Assembly (NCBI RefSeq): GCF_003258315.1 | Contig: NZ_CP030032.1 | Coordinates: 4,695,501-4,759,500 of the forward strand | DNA from: Bradymonas sediminis | Lineage (GTDB): Bacteria; Myxococcota_A; Bradymonadia; Bradymonadales; Bradymonadaceae | Length of the DNA stretch: 64,000 nt | Direction of reading: 5' to 3' | Part shown: positions 1 to 8,527 of the stretch, piece by piece | Layout of the letters: each line of letters begins with the position of its first letter | How positions within the stretch are numbered: position 1 is the first letter of the stretch | Made by a program: the position numbers and the translations under genes | The notes under the pieces: model-generated | Seen by the model: only the letters and a program-made list of their open reading frames with translations | What the model was told of the DNA's origin: nothing | Databases searched by the model: none

Positions 1-2
1 AG

Positions 3-569
3 AACCAATTGCTCCACGAGGGCACCCGCCAGCTGGGCGGGCAGAAGGGTGAGTTCGAGGTGAATTGGCCGACGCACGCGGATGTCACCGGCGTGCGCCT
101 GACGGCCCATGACGTCGACGGGTTCTGGCAGAGTGTTTTACTCGAGCCCTTCTGGGTTGAAATCCCGCACAAAGAGATCATCTTCGAGTTCGGCAAGGCA
201 TCTTGGACGGCGGAGGAAGAGCCGAAGTTGGAGGCCACCTTGGCCACCATCCGCGACGCGATGGAGAAGTATAAGGATAAGGGGTTGCAGATGCAGCTCT
301 ATATCGCCGGTTATACCGATACGGTCGGCTCCAAGAGCGACAACCTTCGGTTGAGCACCGCGCGGGCGAAGGCGATCGCGACCTGGTTCCGCAAAAAAGG
401 TCTGAAGATTCCGCTTTATTATCAGGGGTTTGGCGAGTCGGTCTTGGCCGTGAAGACCGAAGATGAGACCAAAGAAGAGCGCAACCGCCGTGTCATCTAC
501 GTGCTCGGAAACTCGCGCCCGCCGACGTCTGAGACGCTGCCGAAGTCGAATTGGAAGGCGGTGCGTTGA
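3..569 (+). CDS. OmpA-family C-terminal domain protein (5'-truncated)
   Basis: The frame is open from base 3, so the N-terminus lies outside the window; 188 residues are visible. The last 120 or so carry the OmpA/MotB peptidoglycan-binding fold: an FEFGKAS strand, a long helix, then GYTDTVGS (the conserved G-x-T-D-x-x-G signature), NLRLSTARA, a GFGE turn and ERNRRV, where Asp and Arg normally grip diaminopimelate. The likely role is anchoring an envelope protein non-covalently to peptidoglycan. The part upstream of the domain is too short to classify; it might be the end of a beta-barrel or of an Ig-like module. An L,D-transpeptidase follows on the same strand, which fits a cell-wall setting. 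The TTG at 9 is not considered the true start. Confidence 0.85.
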   Translation, partial: NQLLHEGTRQLGGQKGEFEVNWPTHADVTGVRLTAHDVDGFWQSVLLEPFWVEIPHKEIIFEFGKASWTAEEEPKLEATLATIRDAMEKYKDKGLQMQLYIAGYTDTVGSKSDNLRLSTARAKAIATWFRKKGLKIPLYYQGFGESVLAVKTEDETKEERNRRVIYVLGNSRPPTSETLPKSNWKAVR

Positions 570-770
570 GGCGAGGCGCCGCCGGGCGGCGCGACCTGGA
601 GTCGACGGGGGAATTTTATCTCGTCGAAGCGACTTACCAAGAGGGGTTGCGCCGGCCGTAAGTGCTCGCCATTTCGGGCGATTAAATTGACGCCGGCGCG
701 TTCCAGATACAGAGTCAGATAGGCCAATGTGGCCGAAGTTTTCACGCCCCTTATTTAGCACCCACTACAT

Positions 771-3224
771 ATGAATCGACGATTGGACACCAGGCCCTTT
801 GCTGGGCATTTCTTATATTGCCTTTTAATCGGGGCGACCCTTTCGCTGGGCGTGGGGTGTGAAGAAGACACCACGATTCCCGTCGAGCAGGCCGAGCCTT
901 TTGTGGCGGAGTGGTCGAAGTCGGTTGAGAAAACACTGCGCGAGATGGCGGTGGCGCCGGCGGGTAAGCAGAGCTTCAAGCAGCGCCTCGAGAAGGCGCG
1001 GGCGGCCGATGAGAAGCGCACGCAGCGCGACCATGCGCCCTATGACCTCTTTGTGGATGAGGTCTATAAAGAGCGCGAATACGAGTTCGCGTTTGTGGGG
1101 ACGGATGGGCTGACCGAGCGCGGAGAGGCGGTGTGGGATGTGCTGAAGGTGGTCGATGAGCAGGCGGTCGACCCCAAGCCCTACGCTCTTCAGGAGATCG
1201 AGGCCAAGCTGGTCGAGCTCGCCGAAGCGAATGAGCGTTTTAAGGAATTAGCGAGCTTCGAGACCAGTGAGGCGGAGCGCGCCGAGGCGCTCAAATGGGT
1301 CGATTCGCAGCAGGCGGATGCCTTTGAGTTGAACGCCGAAAGTTACGAGAAGTTGACCCAGACGGTGCTCGAGTCCGACAGCGCCGCGCGTATGAAAGAG
1401 CGGCTGGCCGAGTATGAAACGGTCAGCAAGGGGATGGCCGAGATCGAGGCGCAGATCGAGCAGCTTTTGGCGCGCGATCTGGTGCGCTACGCCGCCGAGA
1501 TGAAGCATTTTCGCATCCGCGACGTCTTCATTCACCGCAAGAATTTCGACCGCTATAATACCGCGAATATCGACGAGCGCCGACCGCTTAAAGGCAAGGC
1601 CGCCTGGGAAGCTCAGTCGGTCTGGCGAAAGGCCGGTTTGATCACCGATACGATCGCCGAGAAGCACGAAACCGAGATCCTCTACGAGCGCACCCGCCAA
1701 ACCCTTCGCGACGCGCTCACCGGCGACGCCGCGCTCGCCATGGCCGATCTTCTGCCGGCCCAGCCGCAATATGCGAAGCTCCGAAAAGAATATCTTCGCT
1801 ATCGCTCGATCGTCGAAAACGGTGGCTGGGAGAAGGTTGAGCCCGCCAATGGACTGCGAAAAGGCCAGAGCAGCGCGACGGTCGCGAAGCTTAAAAAACG
1901 CCTGCAAATCGAGGGTTATTATCCGGCCGACGCCGCCGTCGACACGAAATTCGACGACGCGCTCGAAGCCGCGATTACCGACTATCAGAAGACCCATCAA
2001 ATGCAGGTGAACGGCAAGCCGCATAAGGGCTTCTGGGGCAGCCTGAATATCTCCGCGAAGCGGCGCATGGAGCAAATCGCGCTCAATATGGAGCGTTGGC
2101 GTGCGTCCAACGTGCGTCATAGCGACCGCATCTATGTCTTTATCAATATCCCCGACTTCACCGCCGAGGTCTGGGATAAGCAGCAGCGCGAGATGCGCTT
2201 TGGCGTCGTGGTCGGCAATAACGATATGGCGCTGGACGAAGAGAGCAATAAGCGGGTCCACGTCAACCAGACGCCCGTCATGAGCGCCTATATCGACCGG
2301 GTCATCTATAACCCCTATTGGAATGTGACGCCGCGTATTCGCGCGGACGAGATTCTGCCCAAGGTGCGCGCTTCGGTGGAGGCATCCTATCAGGCGAAGA
2401 TCCGGCGCATGGTTGAGACGAAGGCGCCTAAGGCAAGTTCCGGCGCGTCAATTTTGGGGAATCTCGGAGCCGCGCCCGGCGCAGCCAATGAGATGATGGG
2501 CACACTTACGAACACCGTGACCCAGGCCGGCCAGGCGCAACCTGCGACAAACCAACCGGACTCGGGCGCCGCCGCGCAACCCAAGCCGACGCCTGCTCCG
2601 GCTGGCAAAAAGGCCGAAGCCTATTGGCGAAAAAGTGGCAAGCAGGTTGTCTTCGACGTCGCTGCGCTGAAGCAATTGGTCGGCGAATCGGCGGGTGGCG
2701 AGGAAGGTGCGTCGCCGCTTAAGTCGAACTTCTTTTATCTCGACCCGGCCACCGGCACAGTGGACGTCAGCGTCACCGACAAGGACCATATTCCGGCCTG
2801 GTACGCGGATAACGAATACGAGGTCATGTACCCCGGAAACCTGCGCTGGGAGTACGTGCGTATGCTCCCGGGTGTGAAGAACGCCCTGGGCAAGGTGAAG
2901 GTTATCTTCCCCAATATGCAAGATATTTATCTGCACGATACCCCGGCGAAATCGCTATTCCGCCAGGATATCCGCTCGTTTAGCCACGGGTGTATTCGGA
3001 TGGAGGACCCGCTCGGATTTGCCGAGTATTTGATCCGCCAGGACGGTCTGTGGGATACGTATAATGTGCCGAAAATTCTGAGCGAAGAGACCTTCGAGGC
3101 GATCTTCTTCCAGCGCCAGATCCCGGTGCATATCGACTATTTCACCACCCGCGTGGACGATAACGGGCGCGCGAATTTCCTCGCCGACATCTACAAAAAA
3201 GACCGGTTTGACGACGCTGGCTGA
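771..3224 (+). CDS. L,D-transpeptidase, YcbB/LdtD type, putative lipoprotein
   Basis: An 817-residue protein that should form 3-3 cross-links in peptidoglycan or attach proteins to it in the periplasm. The N-terminus is basic, then hydrophobic, ending LSLGVGC near residue 30, a plausible lipobox. A helical scaffold fills about residues 40-350, a peptidoglycan-binding type 1 module lies around 365-415 (GQSSATVAKLKKRLQIEGYY), and the YkuD catalytic domain follows from about 435. The catalytic motif SHGCIRM places the nucleophile at Cys741, followed by the conserved arginine. Unusually, the lid region between the substrate strand NPYWNVTP and the active site contains a Pro/Ala/Gln-rich insertion at about 550-612. 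No clear Shine-Dalgarno precedes the ATG, but the signal sequence supports this start. Family assignment is secure; lipidation is inferred. Confidence 0.9.
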   Translation: MNRRLDTRPFAGHFLYCLLIGATLSLGVGCEEDTTIPVEQAEPFVAEWSKSVEKTLREMAVAPAGKQSFKQRLEKARAADEKRTQRDHAPYDLFVDEVYKEREYEFAFVGTDGLTERGEAVWDVLKVVDEQAVDPKPYALQEIEAKLVELAEANERFKELASFETSEAERAEALKWVDSQQADAFELNAESYEKLTQTVLESDSAARMKERLAEYETVSKGMAEIEAQIEQLLARDLVRYAAEMKHFRIRDVFIHRKNFDRYNTANIDERRPLKGKAAWEAQSVWRKAGLITDTIAEKHETEILYERTRQTLRDALTGDAALAMADLLPAQPQYAKLRKEYLRYRSIVENGGWEKVEPANGLRKGQSSATVAKLKKRLQIEGYYPADAAVDTKFDDALEAAITDYQKTHQMQVNGKPHKGFWGSLNISAKRRMEQIALNMERWRASNVRHSDRIYVFINIPDFTAEVWDKQQREMRFGVVVGNNDMALDEESNKRVHVNQTPVMSAYIDRVIYNPYWNVTPRIRADEILPKVRASVEASYQAKIRRMVETKAPKASSGASILGNLGAAPGAANEMMGTLTNTVTQAGQAQPATNQPDSGAAAQPKPTPAPAGKKAEAYWRKSGKQVVFDVAALKQLVGESAGGEEGASPLKSNFFYLDPATGTVDVSVTDKDHIPAWYADNEYEVMYPGNLRWEYVRMLPGVKNALGKVKVIFPNMQDIYLHDTPAKSLFRQDIRSFSHGCIRMEDPLGFAEYLIRQDGLWDTYNVPKILSEETFEAIFFQRQIPVHIDYFTTRVDDNGRANFLADIYKKDRFDDAG

Positions 3225-3227
3225 TGA

Positions 3228-3983
3228 TTAAGCGTCGCTTTGGGGCGGGGCGACGCGCGTCAGCCAGATAAGGTGCTCGATATTTCCTTTGGGGCCGTGC
3301 ACCTCGGAATCCACCGAGGTGACACGCTCCATGCCGAGCGTCTTCGCAAACTCGATGATCCCCGAGATTGCGCCCTGGCGCGTGTCTTCGTCGCGCACCA
3401 CGCCTCCCTTCCCAAGATTCCCCTTCCCGACCTCAAATTGCGGCTTGATCAGCGCGACAACATCGGCCTTCTCCTTCAGGAAGGTCATGGTGTTGGGGAG
3501 CACCAGCTCCAGCGAAATAAACGAGCAATCGATGACCGCGAGGTCGCATTTTTCGGGGAGACGGTCGGGCTCCATATGCCGAATATTGGTGCGCTCGATG
3601 ACGTCGACGCGCTCATCCTGGCGCAACTTCCAGGCGATCTGCCCGTACCCGACGTCGACCGCGTAGACCTTGGTCGCGCCGGCCTGAAGCACGCAGTCGG
3701 TGAAGCCGCCCGTCGACGCGCCCACGTCGATCACGACCTTGCCGTCCATCTCATAGCCGAAGGCCTTGAGCGCCCCGGCGAGCTTGAGCCCGCCGCGCGA
3801 AACATAGGGGTTCAGGTCGCCGTGCAGCTCGATCGACGTGTCCTCCGCCACCGAGGTCCCAGCTTTGTCTACGCGCTGCCCGTCGACGAACACCTTGCCC
3901 GCCATGATCAACGCCTTCGCGCGCGAACGTGACTGCACGATCTCGCGCTCAACCAGCAAAATATCCAGGCGTTTTTTGGCCAT
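3228..3983 (-). CDS. tlyA: TlyA family rRNA 2'-O-methyltransferase
   Basis: A 251-residue protein of typical TlyA length. An S4 RNA-binding domain occupies residues 1-65 (RLDILLVEREIVQSRSRAKA), followed by an FtsJ/RrmJ-type Rossmann methyltransferase with the S-adenosylmethionine motif DVGASTGGFTDC near residue 85 and CDLAVIDCSFISL near 150. TlyA enzymes methylate the 2'-hydroxyl of cytidines in 16S and/or 23S rRNA and affect capreomycin sensitivity; the old label 'hemolysin' is misleading. The gene converges on the L,D-transpeptidase with a 3-bp gap. Which rRNA is modified (TlyA I or II) cannot be told with certainty, but the near-absence of extra N-terminal residues resembles the shorter type. 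Confidence 0.92.
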   Translation of the reverse strand: MAKKRLDILLVEREIVQSRSRAKALIMAGKVFVDGQRVDKAGTSVAEDTSIELHGDLNPYVSRGGLKLAGALKAFGYEMDGKVVIDVGASTGGFTDCVLQAGATKVYAVDVGYGQIAWKLRQDERVDVIERTNIRHMEPDRLPEKCDLAVIDCSFISLELVLPNTMTFLKEKADVVALIKPQFEVGKGNLGKGGVVRDEDTRQGAISGIIEFAKTLGMERVTSVDSEVHGPKGNIEHLIWLTRVAPPQSDA

Positions 3984-4117
3984 TCTATGCTCTTTTTAAA
4001 AGTCGCAGGAAAATATTTGGACGGTACTCGTCAAGGTGCTCACTAAACCAGTGATTGGCTCGGCGCAACCCCTTCACGCGTTGCGACGGGCGAATGGTTG
4101 CGACGCCTAAATAGCAA

Positions 4118-4162
4118 TCGGCGCGAATAGCTCACCCCGAGAGGATAAGTTATTCGCGCCGA
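4118..4162. repeat. 12-bp inverted repeat between fghA and tlyA
   Basis: The arm TCGGCGCGAATA (4118-4129) is perfectly repeated in inverse orientation at 4151-4162, with a 21-base loop. It sits just downstream of the fghA stop codon and upstream of tlyA, both on the minus strand. It could be a transcription terminator or mRNA-stabilising hairpin for fghA, though no T-run follows. Confidence 0.5.
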
Positions 4163-4186
4163 ATCGCGCCCAAAGGTGCTCCTCAC

Positions 4187-5023
4187 TCACCCGCGCAGGG
4201 CCCGGGCGTGGAACTCGAGGTGCTCGCCGAGGAATGTCGAGATGAAATAATAGCTGTGGTCATAACCCTCATGCAGGCGAAGGTTGAGCGGTTGGCCGGC
4301 GGCCTTGCAGGCGTCGGCGAAGCGCTGCGGGCGCAATTGGGGTTCCAGGAAGTTGTCGGCTTTTCCCTGGTCGATGAGGATCTCGCGGTCTTTTTGTGCG
4401 TATTTCGCGACGAGTTTGGTCGGGTCGTAGGCCGCCCATTCGTCCTCGGATTGTAGGTATGCGCCGAGCGCGTCCTGGCCCCACTGGACTTCGGAGGGGG
4501 CTACAATCGGAGAGAAGGCCGAGATCGCGCGGTATTGCTCCGGGTTTCTCAGGCCGATGACCAGGGCGCCGAGTCCGCCCATCGAGTGGCCGGTGATGGA
4601 TTGGCGCGACAGGTCGACCGGGAAGTTGTCGGCGAGGACCTGGGGGAGCTCTTCGACGATATAATCGTACATTTGGTAGTGCTTCGACCAGGGTTCGGCC
4701 GTGGCGTTGACGTAGAAGCCGGCGCCCTTTCCGAGGTCCCAGCGGTCTGGGGTGTCGTGGACATCTTCGCCGCGAGGGCTGGTGTCGGGGGCGACAACCG
4801 CGACGCCCAATTCGGCGGCCAGGCGCTGAAAGCCGCCCTTTTCGGTGACGTTTTGCCAGGAGCATGTCAGCCCGGAGAGGAAATAGAGCACGGGGTGGGG
4901 ACCGTCGCCCGGGGGCAAAAAGATCCCGAACTTCATCGTGCCGCCGCAGGCTTTCGACTCGTGCTCTACGACCTGTTGACGACCACCAAAGCTCTTCCAA
5001 TCCGAAACAATATTAATGGACAT
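4187..5023 (-). CDS. fghA: S-formylglutathione hydrolase
   Basis: An esterase-D family enzyme that hydrolyses S-formylglutathione to formate and glutathione in cytoplasmic formaldehyde detoxification. With the start placed at the ATG at 5023 it has 278 residues, the usual family length; the longer open frame (to 5194) adds low-quality residues, and a GGAG ribosome-binding site lies just upstream of 5023. The alpha/beta-hydrolase triad is readable: Ser147 in GHSMGG, Asp223 in KADNF and His256 in YDHSYYF. The N-terminal oxyanion-loop motif LSGLTC is also present. No glutathione-dependent formaldehyde dehydrogenase lies nearby, so the pathway partner must be elsewhere. Glutathione synthetase (gshB) is in the same window at 43.5 kb, consistent with glutathione use. 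Confidence 0.93.
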   Translation of the reverse strand: MSINIVSDWKSFGGRQQVVEHESKACGGTMKFGIFLPPGDGPHPVLYFLSGLTCSWQNVTEKGGFQRLAAELGVAVVAPDTSPRGEDVHDTPDRWDLGKGAGFYVNATAEPWSKHYQMYDYIVEELPQVLADNFPVDLSRQSITGHSMGGLGALVIGLRNPEQYRAISAFSPIVAPSEVQWGQDALGAYLQSEDEWAAYDPTKLVAKYAQKDREILIDQGKADNFLEPQLRPQRFADACKAAGQPLNLRLHEGYDHSYYFISTFLGEHLEFHARALRG

Positions 5024-5363
5024 GCTCGAAATCTCCGTGTGACAAGAGGGGATGAATAGACGGGTGCCGGCGCGGTGGCCGGGTTCGTCTGGGCTGGGGC
5101 TACTAGCCTCACAGAGCGGTTGAGCGCTCCCTTTTATTCCAGCGGCGCGTCTGGAAACCAATTGCCGATATTTTGGCTTGGTTTTAGGGAACATATCAAG
5201 GTAATCTAGATGTTATAGAAGTATCGGGTCTAAGCGATCCGGCGGAAATCGCCATATCGAAAGTGAGCAGCGCCAGGAGAGCGCGGAACCGAATGCGACT
5301 AAGGTAAGTAGTCTGTGAACGTAGCTTTACACAATCTCACGTCCCAAAGATTAGGAGTCCCCA
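5024..5363. other. 340-bp divergent intergenic region (fghA / hpf)
   Basis: This region separates the divergently transcribed fghA and hpf genes and must carry both promoters. The hpf ribosome-binding site AGGAG is visible at 5352-5356. I see no convincing sigma-70 hexamers, hairpin or small gene; the reading frame that extends fghA to 5194 looks like non-coding read-through. Confidence 0.5.
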
Positions 5364-6023
5364 ATGAATGCCAATGTCTCTTTTCGGCACATGGAATCGT
5401 CGAGTTCGCTGCGCGAATATGCTGAGAGTAAGCTTGCGCGCACCTGTGATAAATACGTCCAGGGCAAAGTCGATGCCACCGCCGTGATGAGTGTTGAAAA
5501 GCACTGGCATATCGCCGATTTCACCCTGTATATCAAAGGGTTCACGGTGAAGGCGAAAGAGCGAAGCGAGGATATGTACAGCTCCATCGACCTCGCGTTG
5601 GACAAGATCGAGAAGCAGCTGCGTCGCCACAAGGATCGCCTCAAGGACCGTCAGCAGCGCAGCACCGGGCACTCGCGCCTGTTCCGCATGGGCGTCGTTG
5701 CCCCGCTGGATAACGACGGAGATTTCGAGGACTCGGATTTCGCCGAGGACTACGAGCTGTACCCGGCCCCCGAAGAGCCGAGCGAAGTGGCGGTCGACGG
5801 CACCGATGGCGCCGTGGAGGTCGAGGTCGAGGGCGGCAGCACCGTGAAGGTCCTGCGCAACCAGGAGTACTCGGCTCAGCCGATGTCCCTCGAAGAAGCG
5901 GTCGTGCAGCTCGACCTGCTCTCGGATCGTGAGTTCTATATCTTCACGAACGCAGAGAGCCAGAACATCAACATCGTTTATAAGCGTCACGACGGTAATG
6001 TCGGTTTGATCGAAACCGCTTAA
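5364..6023 (+). CDS. hpf: Ribosome hibernation promoting factor, long form
   Basis: A 219-residue long-type HPF. The N-terminal S30AE/YfiA domain (about residues 1-105) begins NVSFRHMESSSSLREYAESK and binds the 30S decoding channel; an acidic linker (about 110-160) follows. The C-terminal S30AE_C dimerisation domain (about 165-219) contains SLEEAVVQLDLLSDREFYIF and NINIVYKRHDGNVGLIE. Long HPF drives formation of inactive 100S ribosome dimers in stationary phase or stress. A good AGGAG site precedes the ATG. The gene stands alone; no rpoN or PTS genes, its common neighbours in proteobacteria, are adjacent. Confidence 0.95.
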   Translation: MNANVSFRHMESSSSLREYAESKLARTCDKYVQGKVDATAVMSVEKHWHIADFTLYIKGFTVKAKERSEDMYSSIDLALDKIEKQLRRHKDRLKDRQQRSTGHSRLFRMGVVAPLDNDGDFEDSDFAEDYELYPAPEEPSEVAVDGTDGAVEVEVEGGSTVKVLRNQEYSAQPMSLEEAVVQLDLLSDREFYIFTNAESQNINIVYKRHDGNVGLIETA

Positions 6024-6041
6024 GCCTCACGCTTTGATGGG

Positions 6042-6091
6042 TCGCGGGGCGCGGTGCGTTCGGTGGAACCGGCGCGCCGCGTTCCCCGCGA
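6042..6091 (+). terminator. Hairpin downstream of hpf, possible terminator
   Basis: An 8-bp GC-rich outer stem (6042-6049 with 6084-6091), extended by 5 more pairs across a two-base bulge, lies 18 bp after the hpf stop. The downstream T-run is weak (GTCTTT), so this is a possible terminator only. Confidence 0.4.
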
Positions 6092-6172
6092 GTCTTTGAC
6101 AATCCGGGACCCTCGATATTATAAGATGGCAACGTTTTTTCTATCGCGTCCATCGCGGTCTTGGAGCAATTC

Positions 6173-7246
6173 ATGGCAAAGTTGAAAGTCGGCATCGTGG
6201 GAGCGGGAAGCATCTCCGAACTGCACGCGAAGGGTTATGAAGGTGATCCGCGCGCAGAAATCGTCGCGGTATGTGATCTCGATGAGGATCGGGCGATTCA
6301 TAAATCGCTGGCCTGGGGCGCACGCTCCTATTATACCGATTTCGCCGAGATGCTGCGGGATCCAGAGATCGACGCGGTCGAGATTCTAAGCCCGCATCAT
6401 TTACACGCCAGTCAGGCGATCGCGGCGCTGCGCGCCGGCAAGCATGTGTGCGTGGAGCGCCCCATCGGGCTGACCCACGACGAGGCGAATCAGGTCGTGC
6501 GCCAGGCGCGCGAGTCCGGCAAGATCCTTCAAGTCTACGAGCCCTGCTTATTCTATAAGCCCCTGCTCGACGCGCGAAACCTCATCGACGCCGGTGAGAT
6601 CGGGCGCCCGACCAATATCCGAATCTCGGCCAATATCGGCAAAGCGACCAGCGGCGTGTGGGCCTTCGAGGAAGACGCCAGCGAGATGTGGCGCTTCGAC
6701 CCGAAGATGTCCGGCGGCTCGCCGATGCTCTTTGACGTCGGCTACCAGTCGTTTTGTATCTCGCTCTTTTTGATCGGCACCGTCGACAAGGTCGACGTGT
6801 GGCGAGGCGAAACCGAGGTCGGCCAGGGCCGGCTGCTCGACGCGCCCAGCGTGGCGATGTGGAAGCATTATCAGCAGGATTGCTTCGGCTCGCTGCACCT
6901 GAATTATGCCCCGGAGCGCCGCCTGCGCACCGACTACCACCCGCTGGAGATGCATATCACGGTGGGCGGAACCCGCGGCGATATTCATATCATTCGCAGC
7001 TCCGACCCGACCCAATTGGAGTCGCCGGTGGAGCTTCGCCGCGACAGCCGCAAGGTCTTCTACGGCCAGAAATCCACCGCCTTCGAGGATAGCTTTGTGC
7101 GCGCGACGCGCAACTTCATCGGGGCGTGCCTGGGCGAATGTGAGCCCCTGCTCGGCGGCCAAGAAGCCCAGCAATTATTGATGCTTACCCGCGCCTATCA
7201 CGAATCATCGCGCCGCGGCCGTGCGGTCCTCTTAGAGCACGGCTGA
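6173..7246 (+). CDS. Gfo/Idh/MocA family oxidoreductase
   Basis: A 357-residue NAD(P)-dependent oxidoreductase of probable sugar or cyclitol substrate. The Rossmann dinucleotide motif GIVGAGSISELHAKGY is at the N-terminus (residues 7-22), followed by VAVCDLDEDRA, HHLHASQAIAALRAGKHV and the C-terminal alpha/beta domain with FDVGYQ. The family motif E-K-P, whose lysine is catalytic in many members, reads E95-R96-P97 here. The start is set at the ATG at 6173 because TTGGAG at 6161-6166 is its ribosome-binding site; an upstream TTG would make four extra residues. No sugar-pathway gene is adjacent; the following gene, 20 bp on, is a lipid kinase homolog. The substrate cannot be predicted. Confidence 0.85.
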   Translation: MAKLKVGIVGAGSISELHAKGYEGDPRAEIVAVCDLDEDRAIHKSLAWGARSYYTDFAEMLRDPEIDAVEILSPHHLHASQAIAALRAGKHVCVERPIGLTHDEANQVVRQARESGKILQVYEPCLFYKPLLDARNLIDAGEIGRPTNIRISANIGKATSGVWAFEEDASEMWRFDPKMSGGSPMLFDVGYQSFCISLFLIGTVDKVDVWRGETEVGQGRLLDAPSVAMWKHYQQDCFGSLHLNYAPERRLRTDYHPLEMHITVGGTRGDIHIIRSSDPTQLESPVELRRDSRKVFYGQKSTAFEDSFVRATRNFIGACLGECEPLLGGQEAQQLLMLTRAYHESSRRGRAVLLEHG

Positions 7247-7266
7247 GCCGATAGCGTCGCTATTTT

Positions 7267-8424
7267 GTGACCTTTATCCGGGTTTTAATCGTGCCCAATC
7301 CCTTATCGAATTTTTCGTCGAAGCTTGGGGCCTCCCAAAAGGACGTGACGTCCGGGAGGCCCGACCGCGCCAGTGAGACACCGCTCAGCCGGACCCGCGT
7401 CGTGCGCGACCCGGGCAAATGCGCGGTGTTTCTCAACGCGCGTGCCAAAGGCTGGACCGGTGAGCTGCACCACGACATCCAACGCTTCGTCTCGCCCCAG
7501 GACCTCTTTTTATCCGACGACTTTCGCCAGGCGGATCGCACCGTCGACCGCCTCCTCGCCGCCGGCTATGAGGCGATCTTTACCGGCGGCGGCGACGGCA
7601 CGATTTGCTATTTGATGTCGGCCATCGAGAAGCGCATTCGCGACGGAAAGATCTCGCGCGAGGAGGCGCCGCCCGTGGGTGTGTTGCGCATGGGCACGGG
7701 CAACGCGATCGCGTCCTTTGTGGGCGCGGGCGAGGTCTCGGAAGACCTGCGCGCGCTGCGCGCCGGGGCGCCGTTGGTTGTCCACGAAGTCGATATGCTC
7801 CAGGGCCCGCACGTGCTCCCGGACGATGACGGACTCTACCCTTTCGCCGGAGTGGGCTGGGACGCCGAAGTGCTCAACGGCTATGAGTGGTTTAAGGACG
7901 TGGTGCATGGCACCGCGGTGGAGAATTACGCCACCGGGTTGGGCGGCTATGTCGCGTCATTGGCGCACACCATCCCAAAAACGATGCGCCAAGAACCGGT
8001 GCATGTTGTGATTAAGAATACCGGGCAGCGCGCCATGCAATTGGACGTCGCCGGCAATATTCTTCGACGCTTCGAGCCCGGCGAGACGATTTTTGACGGC
8101 AATATCAGCGTCTGCGCGGCGGCGACGATTCCCTTCTGGGGCTTTAAGATTCGTATCTTCCCCCGCGCGGCCCAATATCCGGGCCTCGCCCATCTGCGCG
8201 CCTATGACGGTTCGGTGCCATGGATTCTGCGCAATCTGCCGAACTTCTGGAAGGGGAAATTTCGCCCCGAAGACATCTATGATTTCCTGATTGAGAGCGT
8301 CAGCCTGACCGTGCGCGGTCGCGATATGCCCTACCAGGTGGCGGGCGACGGCGTCGGCTATGCCAGCGAGATCGAATGGGGCGTCGCGCCCTCGCCGGTG
8401 CGATTGGCCGTGCCGATGCGCTGA
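7267..8424 (+). CDS. Diacylglycerol/sphingosine kinase-like lipid kinase
   Basis: A 385-residue protein with the DAGK catalytic fold. The nucleotide-binding signature GGGDGTICYLMSAI lies around residue 103, and the second conserved block GVLRMGTGNAIASFVG around 138; NARAKGWTGEL near 60 is the usual N-terminal strand. The later GVGWDAEVLNGYEWF block matches the acceptor half of the fold. Members phosphorylate diacylglycerol, undecaprenol or other lipids at the cytoplasmic membrane face. The first 40 residues are low complexity and the GTG start is uncertain; a later GTG at 7291 is possible. A strong bidirectional terminator follows. It may be co-transcribed with the upstream oxidoreductase. 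Confidence 0.82.
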   Translation: MTFIRVLIVPNPLSNFSSKLGASQKDVTSGRPDRASETPLSRTRVVRDPGKCAVFLNARAKGWTGELHHDIQRFVSPQDLFLSDDFRQADRTVDRLLAAGYEAIFTGGGDGTICYLMSAIEKRIRDGKISREEAPPVGVLRMGTGNAIASFVGAGEVSEDLRALRAGAPLVVHEVDMLQGPHVLPDDDGLYPFAGVGWDAEVLNGYEWFKDVVHGTAVENYATGLGGYVASLAHTIPKTMRQEPVHVVIKNTGQRAMQLDVAGNILRRFEPGETIFDGNISVCAAATIPFWGFKIRIFPRAAQYPGLAHLRAYDGSVPWILRNLPNFWKGKFRPEDIYDFLIESVSLTVRGRDMPYQVAGDGVGYASEIEWGVAPSPVRLAVPMR

Positions 8425-8462
8425 GGATTTGGCGCCGTAAAGAACGCTATAGATCAGACATG

Positions 8463-8500
8463 AAAAAGGGCGCCGCGTATTTGTACGCGGCGCCCTTTTT
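8463..8500. terminator. Bidirectional rho-independent terminator
   Basis: A perfect 17-bp stem (8463-8479 with 8484-8500) closes on the tetraloop TTTG and is flanked by A5 and T5, so it can end transcription of both the lipid kinase gene and the convergent yqeY gene. Confidence 0.95.
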
Positions 8501-8527
8501 CATGTCGATGGCTCGCTCAGCGCGAGA

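Noticed and set aside
3228-3983. Hemolysin
   Set aside because: TlyA homologs are often labelled so, but the S4 plus FtsJ architecture is that of an rRNA methyltransferase.
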